Source: Flammeovirga kamogawensis
GTDB taxonomy: Bacteria; Bacteroidota; Bacteroidia; Cytophagales; Flammeovirgaceae
Direction of reading: 5' to 3'
Assembly (NCBI RefSeq): GCF_018736065.1
Contig: NZ_CP076128.1
Location: 3,139,501-3,203,500, forward strand
DNA: 64,000 bases
Shown: one piece after another, positions 46,742 to 55,168 of the stretch
Position numbering within the stretch: position 1 is the first letter of the stretch
Layout of the letters: each line of letters starts with the position of its first letter
Notes under the pieces: generated by a model
The model's database searches: none
What the model was told of the DNA's origin: nothing
Seen by the model: only the letters and a program-made list of their open reading frames with translations
Program-made: the position numbers and the translations under genes

Positions 46742-47791
46742 ATGGCTGCGGATAAAGGTCAAGGCACAGAAAAATTAAAAGCATTAGAAACTACTATTGC
46801 TAAGTTAGAAAAGCAATTCGGTAAAGGAGCTGTTATGAAAATGACAGATGATAGTGTTACCGATGTACCTGTAATCTCAACGGGTTCATTAGGATTGGAC
46901 TTAGCATTGGGTGTTGGAGGTATTCCTAAAGGTCGTATTATTGAAATTTACGGTCCTGAATCTTCTGGTAAAACAACTTTGACTTTACACATTATTGCCG
47001 AAGCACAAAAGCAAGGTGGTATGGCAGCATTTATTGATGCAGAACATGCATTCGATAAAATCTATGCTGAGAAATTAGGTATCGATATGGAACGCCTATT
47101 AGTAGCTCAGCCAGATCATGGTGAACAAGCATTAGAAATTGCAGAACAATTAGTACGTTCTGGAGCTATTGATGTTATGGTAATTGACTCAGTAGCTGCA
47201 TTAGTTCCTAAAGCAGAATTAGAAGGTGATATGGGAGATAGTAAAATGGGTCTTCATGCTCGTTTAATGTCTCAAGCATTACGTAAAATTACAGGTGCAA
47301 TTAGTAAAACAGGTTGTTCTTGTATCTTCATTAACCAATTACGTGAAAAGATTGGTGTAATGTTCGGTAACCCAGAAACAACAACTGGTGGTAATGCTTT
47401 AAAATATTATGCTTCTGTACGTTTAGATATTCGTCGTATTGGTGCTATCAAAGAATCTAGCGATAATATTACAGGTAACCGTACTAGAGTAAAAGTTCAA
47501 AAGAATAAAGTTGCACCTCCATTTAAACAAACTGAGTTTGATATCCTTTATGGTGAAGGTATCTCTCGTGCAGGTGAGGTATTAGATATGGCTGTAGAAT
47601 TTGAAATTGTAAATAAAGCAGGTTCATGGTTCTCATATAGCGGTTCTAAATTAGGTCAAGGTAGAGAAACTGTAAAAGAGTTGATCAAAAATAACCCTGA
47701 ACTAATGGAAGAATTAGAAGAGAAGATTAGAACTCAAGTATTTGGAAAAGGTACTGAAGAAGAAGAGGTAGCTCCTGAAGTTGCTGAGTAA
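46742..47791 (+). CDS. recA: Recombinase RecA
   Basis: The 349-aa protein is the strand-exchange ATPase of homologous recombination and co-protease of the SOS response. Walker A is GPESSGKTT (71-79), Walker B is [10 protein letters not shown], and loop L2 is visible as [16 protein letters not shown]. The N-terminal oligomerisation helix ([21 protein letters not shown]) and the acidic C terminus ([11 protein letters not shown]) are both present. Length is normal. It has its own -7 element and is closed by a strong terminator. The near-identical 2.9-kb tracts at 10-13 kb and 20-23 kb would be natural substrates for it. Confidence 0.98.
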   Translation: MAADKGQGTEKLKALETTIAKLEKQFGKGAVMKMTDDSVTDVPVISTGSLGLDLALGVGGIPKGRIIEIYGPESSGKTTLTLHIIAEAQKQGGMAAFIDAEHAFDKIYAEKLGIDMERLLVAQPDHGEQALEIAEQLVRSGAIDVMVIDSVAALVPKAELEGDMGDSKMGLHARLMSQALRKITGAISKTGCSCIFINQLREKIGVMFGNPETTTGGNALKYYASVRLDIRRIGAIKESSDNITGNRTRVKVQKNKVAPPFKQTEFDILYGEGISRAGEVLDMAVEFEIVNKAGSWFSYSGSKLGQGRETVKELIKNNPELMEELEEKIRTQVFGKGTEEEEVAPEVAE

Positions 47792-47850
47792 AAATAAAAC
47801 GAACATTTTTATTAAAGAAGGATACTCTGAGTAAAATGTAAGTAGTAAGA

Positions 47851-47884
47851 TGCCCTAACCAATTACGGTTAGGGCATTTTTTTT
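47851..47884 (+). terminator. Terminator of recA
   Basis: TGCCCTAACC (47851-47860) and GGTTAGGGCA (47867-47876) form a perfect 10-bp stem with loop AATTAC, followed by eight T. Confidence 0.9.
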
Positions 47885-47899
47885 AGATAAAAGATTTTT

Positions 47900-48334
47900 T
47901 TAAATTTTAAGAATTCCCTTTATATTTTTGGAAATGATACCAAGATCAAGTTCTTTTTTTTTTATACAAAAGTTTTTATATAAACCATCTTTGAGAAATT
48001 GATCAGCTATAATAAATAGTTGATGATGATTTTCTGATGGAATAAAGGCAACTTCTATATTTGATTGAGTATTAGGTTTAAATTACTTCTATAAGTCTTG
48101 AACCTTATGAGGAAAAACAGATTTATCTTCAGTAATATATTTGATGTTGATAAAACGATACTCTCAACTATCAATAGCTGAATGAGTTGAAATAATTTGT
48201 GGTTGTTTCACTTATGTTAAATCATCAAAAGCAAAAGGGGAAATAGTATTACAACTAAATGAACCCAAAAATGAGATCAAAGAAATAAAGCAGAAAGAAA
48301 AACTATGAAATAGTGATTGGCAGATTTTTTTTAT
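47900..48334 (-). pseudogene. Decayed lipoprotein gene with lost start and four in-frame stops
   Basis: Read on the minus strand from 48334 this stretch gives 145 codons in one frame with no frameshift. It starts IKKICQSLFHSFSFCFISLI, which is a start codon changed from ATG to ATA before a typical lipoprotein signal ending LGSFSCN. It then runs AFDDLT-stop-VKQPQIISTHSAIDS-stop-EYRFINIKYITEDKSVFPHK, stop, K, stop. The end is FKPNTQSNIEVAFIPSENHH to KNIKGILKI and a final stop. The hydrophobic signal with a lipobox cysteine and the sensible protein-like composition argue for a real former gene. I do not recognise the family. Confidence 0.65.
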
Positions 48335-48375
48335 AAATTAAATAAAATTTAGCTGTAACTATTTAAACTACTGAC

Positions 48376-48873
48376 ATGGGGCTTTTTGATTTCCTAAGAA
48401 AAAGAAATAATTCAATTGAGAGACTAAAACGATTCACTACTACTATAGAGTCTTATCTTACAAGGTTAGAAGATACTGAAAACACTTTTATAACAGCTCA
48501 AGAGAAGCTTTCTAAACCTCTTCCAAATCATATGGTAGCGATTTTGGAAAGAAAGTTAGTGTTTCATGATCAAATTTCTGAATTATTTAATCAAATCAAT
48601 ACATTAAAAAGTATTGAATCTTCAGATCCAGACTTTCAACTTCATTTGGAAAGTGCAATTAAAAATTTAGGTGCTTTAAATGCAGTATCAGAGATGGAAT
48701 TAAAAGATGCAAATAATACTTTAATAGAATCAAATAATTTCCAATCATCTTATTTATCTAATTCAGACATGAGTAACGTTCATAAAGAAATATCTTTATT
48801 AAAGAAAGAGAATCTTAATTTACAGGATAAAATTAAAGAGTTGATGAATACTATTGACTTGAATACTATTTAG
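48376..48873 (+). CDS. Small coiled-coil protein, unknown
   Basis: The 165-aa product lacks a signal peptide and is almost entirely helical, with heptad-like runs (SIERLKRFTTTIESYLTRLEDTE; MSNVHKEISLLKKENLNLQDKIKELM), so one or two coiled coils are likely. The start MGLFDFLRKRNNS resembles short amphipathic membrane-docking tips seen in some bacterial coiled-coil proteins, but this is only a resemblance. No family is recognised. It is convergent with the glycosyltransferase gene and lies beside the decayed lipoprotein gene on the opposite strand. Confidence 0.6.
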   Translation: MGLFDFLRKRNNSIERLKRFTTTIESYLTRLEDTENTFITAQEKLSKPLPNHMVAILERKLVFHDQISELFNQINTLKSIESSDPDFQLHLESAIKNLGALNAVSEMELKDANNTLIESNNFQSSYLSNSDMSNVHKEISLLKKENLNLQDKIKELMNTIDLNTI

Positions 48874-48903
48874 TATTATAAGTAAGTAGTGTAGAAACTA
48901 TCT

Positions 48904-49848
48904 TTATTCATTAATAAATTGAATAACCTCTTCAGTCCCCAACTTCTTCAAACACTCACAAGGTTTATCTCCTATACATTCAAAGCAATCTGTTTTTTCA
49001 GTTAGAATATTTTTTATTTTTTTATTGATAAAAAAAGCATCTGCAGATGAAGTGATACAAATTACTTTTTTACCCATTGCTTCTGCAAAATTAGAAATGT
49101 CTGTATTGTATGTAATTAATACATCTGATTTAGCAATTAAGGCAAGTACTTCTTCAAGGCTTTCTAAATCTGTAGCGTCTTTTACACTAGGTACTCTAAA
49201 TAATTCTGGAGCAGTAAATTTTAATGCCTTTCCTTCTTCTTCAAGTCCAGCAATAATATAATTGTTTTCATATTTAGGTAATGAATCAATTAATTCAAAA
49301 TACCTAATACCCGGCCATGCTCTATGTGCATTCGACCTATAAGGATAGAAAACTATATTTTTTAAATCCTTTTTAATGATACCTCTAAAAATTGCAATAG
49401 GATGCTCTATTAATTGCTCTTTTACATTGGTAGAAGTATCAATATCTAATACATGAAGAAATGACAAGTGAGCGTCTAATAGAGAAGTAGCAGTACTAGT
49501 ATCAATACTGTGGGTTAACCTTCTATTATTTCTCCAAGAATCTTTACCTCCTATTCTGTAGCTAACTTTTAAATCACGTGCCTTTTTAGATAACTCTTTA
49601 TTACTCTTTAAGAAAAAGATAGCATCTGTATCTTTCAAGGTATTATCATCAATAGTATCAAATAAAATAAATTGATCTATAGATGTAATAAATTTGGAAA
49701 TTTCGTATTGTACAGAATTTCCTATCCAAGTAATTAGAGAATCAGTGTATTTATTTTTTAAATAACTGATTATCTGTATAGAAATACTGAAATCTTTTAA
49801 ATTATCACTACCACTTATAACAATATTCTTTAATTGTTGCACTCTCAT
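48904..49848 (-). CDS. Glycosyltransferase family 9 (heptosyltransferase-like)
   Basis: The 314-aa product has the two-lobed GT-B layout of ADP-heptose:LPS heptosyltransferases. The N-terminal lobe begins NIVISGSDNLKDFSISIQIISYL. The second lobe carries NIVFYPYRSNAHRAWPGIRYFELI, NYIIAGLEEEG and ALIAKSDVLITYNTDISNFAEAMGKKVICI, the usual donor-site region. The C terminus has five cysteines in a short span (DCFECIGDKPCECLKKL), which is common in this family. It would add a sugar to lipopolysaccharide core or a related glycan at the inner face of the membrane. The donor sugar is not certain. It is divergent from the sigma factor gene. Confidence 0.8.
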   Translation of the reverse strand: MRVQQLKNIVISGSDNLKDFSISIQIISYLKNKYTDSLITWIGNSVQYEISKFITSIDQFILFDTIDDNTLKDTDAIFFLKSNKELSKKARDLKVSYRIGGKDSWRNNRRLTHSIDTSTATSLLDAHLSFLHVLDIDTSTNVKEQLIEHPIAIFRGIIKKDLKNIVFYPYRSNAHRAWPGIRYFELIDSLPKYENNYIIAGLEEEGKALKFTAPELFRVPSVKDATDLESLEEVLALIAKSDVLITYNTDISNFAEAMGKKVICITSSADAFFINKKIKNILTEKTDCFECIGDKPCECLKKLGTEEVIQFINE

Positions 49849-50013
49849 AACATTATCTACACGATAGTTGTACTTCTTAATGATTTTTCAAATTTGGCGT
49901 ATTATATTTAGATAAACCAAATAAGTAATTACAAGTTCTTTCTGTTTTAACCTAATTTATTAACTAAAGAAAGAGATACCTCAAAGGTAGCTCTTTCCAC
50001 TATCATTACAATT

Positions 50014-50607
50014 ATGAGTAATAACCTAAAGAAGAAGAATTCTACTCAAGAACGATTAATTATTTTCGACCGAGAGTTTGCTCCTCACACAGATTCAATG
50101 TATAGTTTTGCCTATCGTTTAACTGGAGATGATGAAGACGCAAAAGATTTAGTACAAGATACGCACATGAAAGCGTATAGATTTATCGATTCATTCGAAA
50201 AAGGAACAAATGCAAAAGCTTGGTTGTTCCGAATTTTAAAAAACAGTTTTATCAATGAGTATAGAAGGAAGAGTAAAGAACCTTCAAAAATTGATTATAA
50301 TGAGGTTGAGACTATTTATAATGGAGAAAAAAATGATCCTAATTTAGTTTCAGGTATACGCCAGGATAACAATAAATATAGAATTGGTGATGAAATAACG
50401 AGTGCTTTAAATGCATTAGGCGTTGATTTCAGAATTGTTATCATTTTATGTGATCTTGAAGGGTTTACCTATGAAGAAATGTCTAAAATCCTTGATATCC
50501 CTATTGGAACGGTAAGAAGTAGGCTACATAGAGCCCGAAATTTATTGAAAGAAAAGCTAGTTGGTTACGCAAAAAAAATGGGATATTCTCAAAAGAAAGC
50601 AAACTAA
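50014..50607 (+). CDS. ECF-type RNA polymerase sigma factor
   Basis: The 197-aa product has region 2 at about 28-95 (SMYSFAYRLTGDDEDAKDLVQDTHMKAYRF and AWLFRILKNSFINEYRR) and region 4 at about 130-185 (LEGFTYEEMSKILDIPIGTV with RSRLHRARNLLKEKL). A linker of about 40 residues separates them and there is no other domain. This is the minimal sigma-70 ECF plan. ECF factors usually have an anti-sigma gene next door; none is found here, since gmk follows 68 bases later with its own promoter. It may be controlled by synthesis or by a distant partner. Its target genes are unknown. Confidence 0.92.
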   Translation: MSNNLKKKNSTQERLIIFDREFAPHTDSMYSFAYRLTGDDEDAKDLVQDTHMKAYRFIDSFEKGTNAKAWLFRILKNSFINEYRRKSKEPSKIDYNEVETIYNGEKNDPNLVSGIRQDNNKYRIGDEITSALNALGVDFRIVIILCDLEGFTYEEMSKILDIPIGTVRSRLHRARNLLKEKLVGYAKKMGYSQKKAN

Positions 50608-50631
50608 ATGAGAAATAGCCGTTTAAGTCAT

Positions 50632-50639
50632 TATCTTTG
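50632..50639 (+). promoter_or_regulatory. -7 element of gmk
   Basis: TATCTTTG matches TAnnTTTG and lies 36 bases before the gmk ATG, inside the short spacer after the sigma gene. The -33 box is not clear. Confidence 0.45.
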
Positions 50640-50675
50640 CATCTTTAATCAAAAAATTATTTGCAAATATAAAGC

Positions 50676-51242
50676 ATGAAATCAGGCAAAGTATTTATCT
50701 TTTCCGCACCGTCAGGATCAGGTAAAACCACCGTTGTGAGACACCTTTTAAGTGTATTCCCTGAATTGACATTTTCAATATCAGCAACTACACGTGCTCC
50801 GAGAGGAGAAGAAAAAGATGCTAAAGACTATTATTTCATTTCTCTCGATGATTTCAAAAATCGAATTGCAAATGATGAATTTGTAGAACATGAAGAAGTT
50901 TATGAAGGGCTCTTCTATGGAACTTTGAAAAGTGAAATAGAAAGAATTTGGAACGAAGGCAAACATGTTGTTTTAGATGTAGATGTGCAAGGAGGCATTA
51001 GTCTAAAAAAATACTTTGCAGATAAAGCTGTTTCAGTTTTTGTGTGTCCTCCTAATGTAGAATGCTTAGAGCAACGTTTAAGAGATAGAGCTACAGATTC
51101 TGAAGAAGCGATTAAAGAACGTGTGGCAAAAGCAGCTGAAGAAATGCCTTTTGGTGATCAATTTGATATTCGTTTAATTAACGAGGATTTACCAACAGCT
51201 CTTGCTAATGCAGAAAAATTAGTAGAAGAAGTAGTAGCATAA
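50676..51242 (+). CDS. gmk: Guanylate kinase
   Basis: The 188-aa enzyme phosphorylates GMP to GDP with ATP in the cytoplasm, an essential step in nucleotide supply. The P loop is SAPSGSGKTT (10-19). SATTRAPRGEEKDAKDYYF holds the GMP-binding arginine and the TTR signature, and FVEHEEVYEGLFYGT is the other GMP contact. LDVDVQGGISLKK is the next conserved strand and the lid is ERVAKAAEEM. Length is standard. It follows the ECF gene by 68 bases with its own -7 element and is closed by a strong terminator. Confidence 0.97.
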   Translation: MKSGKVFIFSAPSGSGKTTVVRHLLSVFPELTFSISATTRAPRGEEKDAKDYYFISLDDFKNRIANDEFVEHEEVYEGLFYGTLKSEIERIWNEGKHVVLDVDVQGGISLKKYFADKAVSVFVCPPNVECLEQRLRDRATDSEEAIKERVAKAAEEMPFGDQFDIRLINEDLPTALANAEKLVEEVVA

Positions 51243-51260
51243 GCATATACTTTAATATAA

Positions 51261-51300
51261 AAATAGAGGTCATCAAGAAATTGGTGACCTCTATTTTTAT
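51261..51300 (+). terminator. Terminator of gmk
   Basis: A 17-bp stem (51261-51277 with 51282-51298, one T-G wobble) closes on a GAAA tetraloop and is followed by T. Confidence 0.9.
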
Positions 51301-51502
51301 TCCATATATTTTATTTTTTCATCAAAAAAATCAACTTAATAACACGATGAACTACTGCATTATTTGAAACTGAACAAATAATGAAGTCATATGATAGTAT
51401 AGTGTAATTAATTTATTGAAGTATCGAAATATTTGTGACTCTACAAAGCAAATAAACAGATGGATGGTATCTGTTAGATTATCAATTTCACTAATTACAA
51501 CT

Positions 51503-54500
51503 ATGCGAGTATTTATTAAAAAGCTATTTTCATTACTTCTATTTTTAGTAGTAGGTATGCATTTATTATTGGCAGCACCTAGAAATGGAGAAGTACAAGA
51601 ATTTGAACAGCCAGACGGATCTGTAGTTCAAGTAAAACTTTTTGGAGATGATTTTTATTTGCGAGCAGAAAGTTTAGATGGTTATACGTTGATAAGAGAT
51701 GAAGAGACAGAATGGATTTGTTATGCACAATTATCAGTTTCTAAAAATGAATTAATATCTACTGGTATTCATTATACAGGTGAACCTTATGGAGTGTCAA
51801 TATCTAGTTTTAGAATAAGTTTTCAATTAGAAAAACATCTTGATTTGGACCGGTCAAGAATTGAAGTACAGAGAATTCAAAACCAAGATGCATTAAAAGA
51901 AAATACTCATCTTGATCATCAAAATATTTATAAAAGTAGTGCGGCTAATGGTAGTGAACAACATGCTACACCTACAAACCATGTTATTGGTAACTACAAG
52001 GGAATCTGTATTTTAGTAGATTTTAGTGATGCCCCTGCAGTTTGGGATAAAAGCACTATTGAGCAAATGATGAATGGAGATAATTTTCAGGTAAATGGGA
52101 ATTATAGTTCAGTTAAAAAATATTTTGAAGATGTATCGGGTGGTTTAGTGGAATATGAAAATGTTGTTTTTGGCTACTTTAGAGCCCCTAAATCATTTGC
52201 TACTTATGATAACATGGGCTATGCATCTGGAGCAAGAGAAATTCTTGAATTTGTTTTAAGTAAGGTAGATGAACAAGGGTTTGATTTTTCATCATTAAGT
52301 ATTCAAAACGGAAAAATACAAGCAATTAATTTGATGTATACAGGTAGGCCTAAAGCATGGGCTAAAGGTATGTGGCATCATAAAGGAACATATACAGGTT
52401 TTTCTGCAGATGGGGTTTCTTCTAAAGATTATAATACTTCGCCAGTAAATACTGATTTATCTATTGGTACAATTATTCACGAGAATGGTCATATGTTATG
52501 TAAATGGCCAGATCTTTATAAATATTCTAGCTCTACAGGTACGAGTGGAATTGGTAATTTTTGTATCATGGCAGGTTATGGAAGTACTAAAAACCCAATT
52601 CCTCCTAACCCTTATTTTAGATGGTTAGCAGGTTGGACAGCTGTAACTAATATTTCTAATTATAATGGAACTATAAATGAAACAGCCAATGATAACACTA
52701 TTTATAAGTACGACCACCCTACTAAATCTACTGAGTTTTTTATGATAGAAGCTGTTCAGAAAAATGGCCATAGCACTTATTTACCAGATGAAGGTTTAAC
52801 AATTTGGCATATAGATAGAACAGGGAATAACCAAACTTGGAATCATGAAGTTTGGTTGGAACATGCAAATAATACAAGAGATACGCACAGTGGAGCATGT
52901 TGGCACGATGGAGGAAATGAAAGATTTAATGATACTACTTTGCCTAATTCAAATTGGTTAGATGGATCTTCTAGCGAATTAGAAATTTCTGAAGTAAGTA
53001 GAGCGGCAAATATTATGACTTTCAATGCTGTAGGAAATGGGGCTGAATGTACTAACCATGAGGTTGTAGATATTACTGTTTCTCCGCAGATAACGACATT
53101 ATTCAGAAATCAAACGGTTCAACTATTAGCTATTCCATTAAATGAATGTGGAGGCATGGAAAATGTTGATATTACATGGTCTGAAAATGCACCTTCTGGC
53201 TTATTTACGGCTATAGAATTTGGTGTATATACAATCACCGCAAATGTAAATAATGTATCTACTTCTGTAACTATAAATGTTGTTGAAGATCCGAATAATT
53301 GCTCAGATTCAAGTATTATAGATTTAGTCCTCACTCCTAGTACTAAAACTATTTTTATAGGAGAACAATTAACTTTAGAAGCTATTGGTTTTAATAAGTG
53401 TGGAGGTGAAACTACTCTATCACCTATTTGGAGTTTAAATGCACCAAATGGAGTTTTTGATGCAACAGAACAGGGAGTTTATGAGATAACTGTAAGTGTA
53501 GGTCAATTAATAACGAACGCTATTGTTACGGTGTTACCAGAAAATGCTACTTTAATTAGTAATAGCGAACAAGGAAATATCTCTTTTATGAATACAGAAT
53601 GGTATGCACATGATGATGGAATAAATGGAAGATCAACTGTTACTCCATCTAATCCTTTTGAAATGGTAAATGGAGGTGCTAATGGTTCTGATTATTCAGC
53701 TAAAATTAAGTATAATTTAAATCAAGGTTCACTTTCTTATAATCCTTTTGTTGCTTTTGGGTTTGACATGAAACCAGACGGTACAGATTATAATTTAACA
53801 GGGTCGTCAGGTATCTCTTTTTATCATAAAGGAGAGGCGTTGCATCTACAAACATTATTATCTTCTATTACAGATTATGCTCATTATCAAATACAAATTC
53901 CGTCTCATTCAAACTGGACAAAAGTAACATTACAATGGTCTGATTTTGACCAACCTTCATGGGGAAGATCTGTAACATGGAATCCATCTAAAATTACAGG
54001 TTTTAAATGGCAAAAAAATGGTAATACGGGTGATAATGGTACTATCTATATTGATGAAGTTAAAATTGAAGGATTAATTTTTGATACTCCTTTAACACCT
54101 TGTACATCTACAGGTGTAACTTCTTTAGCTATTTTACCTCAAGAACAGCGTGTAAAATTAAATAGTAATGTTCAATTAGAGGTTACGGGTTTAGATAATT
54201 GTGGTAATAGAATTGATATCACTCCTACTTGGTCTTTAAATGCTCCAAATGGATTGTTTTCAGCATCATCTTTAGGAACATTTGATGTGACTGCTAGCGT
54301 ATTCAATGCTGCTACGAATGAAACTATAACTGCAACAGCAAGTATTTTTGTTGTATTAAACGAATTGCCACTTATAACACTTACTTCTCCATTAACGGGT
54401 TCTTTTGATACAAATGAAATATTGTTGTCAGCTGACGCTTTTGATACTGATGGAACAGTTACGAAAGTAGAATTTTATGCAAATGATATTTTAATAAGAA

Positions 54501-55093
54501 CAGATCAATCAGCTCCTTATTCATTTGTGTGGAATGCAGAAAATGGAATTTATAATATTAAAGCTATTGTTTTTGATAATGAAAGTGGATCAACAGTATC
54601 CGATGAAGTAACAATCACGATTGATAAAGAAGAGGTTTCTTCTTGTCCATTTTGGAGCTCGGTTTCACAATATCGATTAGGAGATGTAGTTGAGTATAAT
54701 GGCACAAATTATACAGTAATAAGTGATTGGCCTAATGTTGGAGAAAGTCCCAAATACAATATAGACAACAATTGGGGTTGGGCATGGCGAGAAGGGGGTT
54801 CTTGTGAGGGTGGTCCTGCTGCAGCACCTCAAATAATCTTATCTTCAAGTGTACAAGAAAAGACTTTATTAGAAGTGTACCCCAACCCAACTTCGGGTAA
54901 AGTAAGAATTGATATTCCTTCTGGAGATGGACAGTTGATTTTGTTTAATCTACAAGGTCAAGCTTTGTTTACTACAGAGGTTATAAATTCTTATCAAGAA
55001 GAAGTTGACCTAAGCAGATTTGGTAAAGGACTATTTGTGCTATATTTAGAGGTAAATGGCAAATCAGTTACTAAGAAAATTAGGGTTAAATAG
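51503..55093 (+). CDS. M6-family metalloprotease with Ig-like, CBM, chitin-binding and T9SS modules
   Basis: From the ATG at 51503 the product is 1196 aa, beginning with a signal peptide (RVFIKKLFSLLLFLVVGMHLLLAA). An extension upstream lacks a signal-like start and uses TTG. The protease has HENGH at 326-330 (IIHENGHMLCKWPDLY), an HExxH zinc site, and the M6 layout. Three Cys-containing Ig-like repeats follow, with a CBM11/CIA30-like domain (about 682-859) between the second and third. Then come a PKD/Ig-like domain (953-1042) and a CBM5/12-like segment (CPFWSSVSQYRLGDVVEYNG). The end is a T9SS sorting domain (LEVYPNPTSG). It is likely an extracellular protease targeted to a carbohydrate. 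Confidence 0.88.
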   Translation: MRVFIKKLFSLLLFLVVGMHLLLAAPRNGEVQEFEQPDGSVVQVKLFGDDFYLRAESLDGYTLIRDEETEWICYAQLSVSKNELISTGIHYTGEPYGVSISSFRISFQLEKHLDLDRSRIEVQRIQNQDALKENTHLDHQNIYKSSAANGSEQHATPTNHVIGNYKGICILVDFSDAPAVWDKSTIEQMMNGDNFQVNGNYSSVKKYFEDVSGGLVEYENVVFGYFRAPKSFATYDNMGYASGAREILEFVLSKVDEQGFDFSSLSIQNGKIQAINLMYTGRPKAWAKGMWHHKGTYTGFSADGVSSKDYNTSPVNTDLSIGTIIHENGHMLCKWPDLYKYSSSTGTSGIGNFCIMAGYGSTKNPIPPNPYFRWLAGWTAVTNISNYNGTINETANDNTIYKYDHPTKSTEFFMIEAVQKNGHSTYLPDEGLTIWHIDRTGNNQTWNHEVWLEHANNTRDTHSGACWHDGGNERFNDTTLPNSNWLDGSSSELEISEVSRAANIMTFNAVGNGAECTNHEVVDITVSPQITTLFRNQTVQLLAIPLNECGGMENVDITWSENAPSGLFTAIEFGVYTITANVNNVSTSVTINVVEDPNNCSDSSIIDLVLTPSTKTIFIGEQLTLEAIGFNKCGGETTLSPIWSLNAPNGVFDATEQGVYEITVSVGQLITNAIVTVLPENATLISNSEQGNISFMNTEWYAHDDGINGRSTVTPSNPFEMVNGGANGSDYSAKIKYNLNQGSLSYNPFVAFGFDMKPDGTDYNLTGSSGISFYHKGEALHLQTLLSSITDYAHYQIQIPSHSNWTKVTLQWSDFDQPSWGRSVTWNPSKITGFKWQKNGNTGDNGTIYIDEVKIEGLIFDTPLTPCTSTGVTSLAILPQEQRVKLNSNVQLEVTGLDNCGNRIDITPTWSLNAPNGLFSASSLGTFDVTASVFNAATNETITATASIFVVLNELPLITLTSPLTGSFDTNEILLSADAFDTDGTVTKVEFYANDILIRTDQSAPYSFVWNAENGIYNIKAIVFDNESGSTVSDEVTITIDKEEVSSCPFWSSVSQYRLGDVVEYNGTNYTVISDWPNVGESPKYNIDNNWGWAWREGGSCEGGPAAAPQIILSSSVQEKTLLEVYPNPTSGKVRIDIPSGDGQLILFNLQGQALFTTEVINSYQEEVDLSRFGKGLFVLYLEVNGKSVTKKIRVK

Positions 55094-55105
55094 GACCTTT
55101 ATATA

Positions 55106-55150
55106 AAAAATAGCCCTGAAAAGAAATAATTTTCCTTTAGGGCTATTTTT
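55106..55150. terminator. Bidirectional terminator between the M6 protease and the transporter-like gene
   Basis: AAAAATAGCCCT (55106-55117) pairs with AGGGCTATTTTT (55139-55150), with further GAAAA/TTTTC pairing inside. A and T outer arms suit both strands. Confidence 0.8.
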
Positions 55151-55168
55151 ATATTTTTAATACTGCTT

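Noticed and set aside
51416-51502. Longer start for the M6 protease (29 extra residues)
   Set aside because: It would need a TTG start and would put a polar stretch before the signal peptide that begins at the ATG at 51503.
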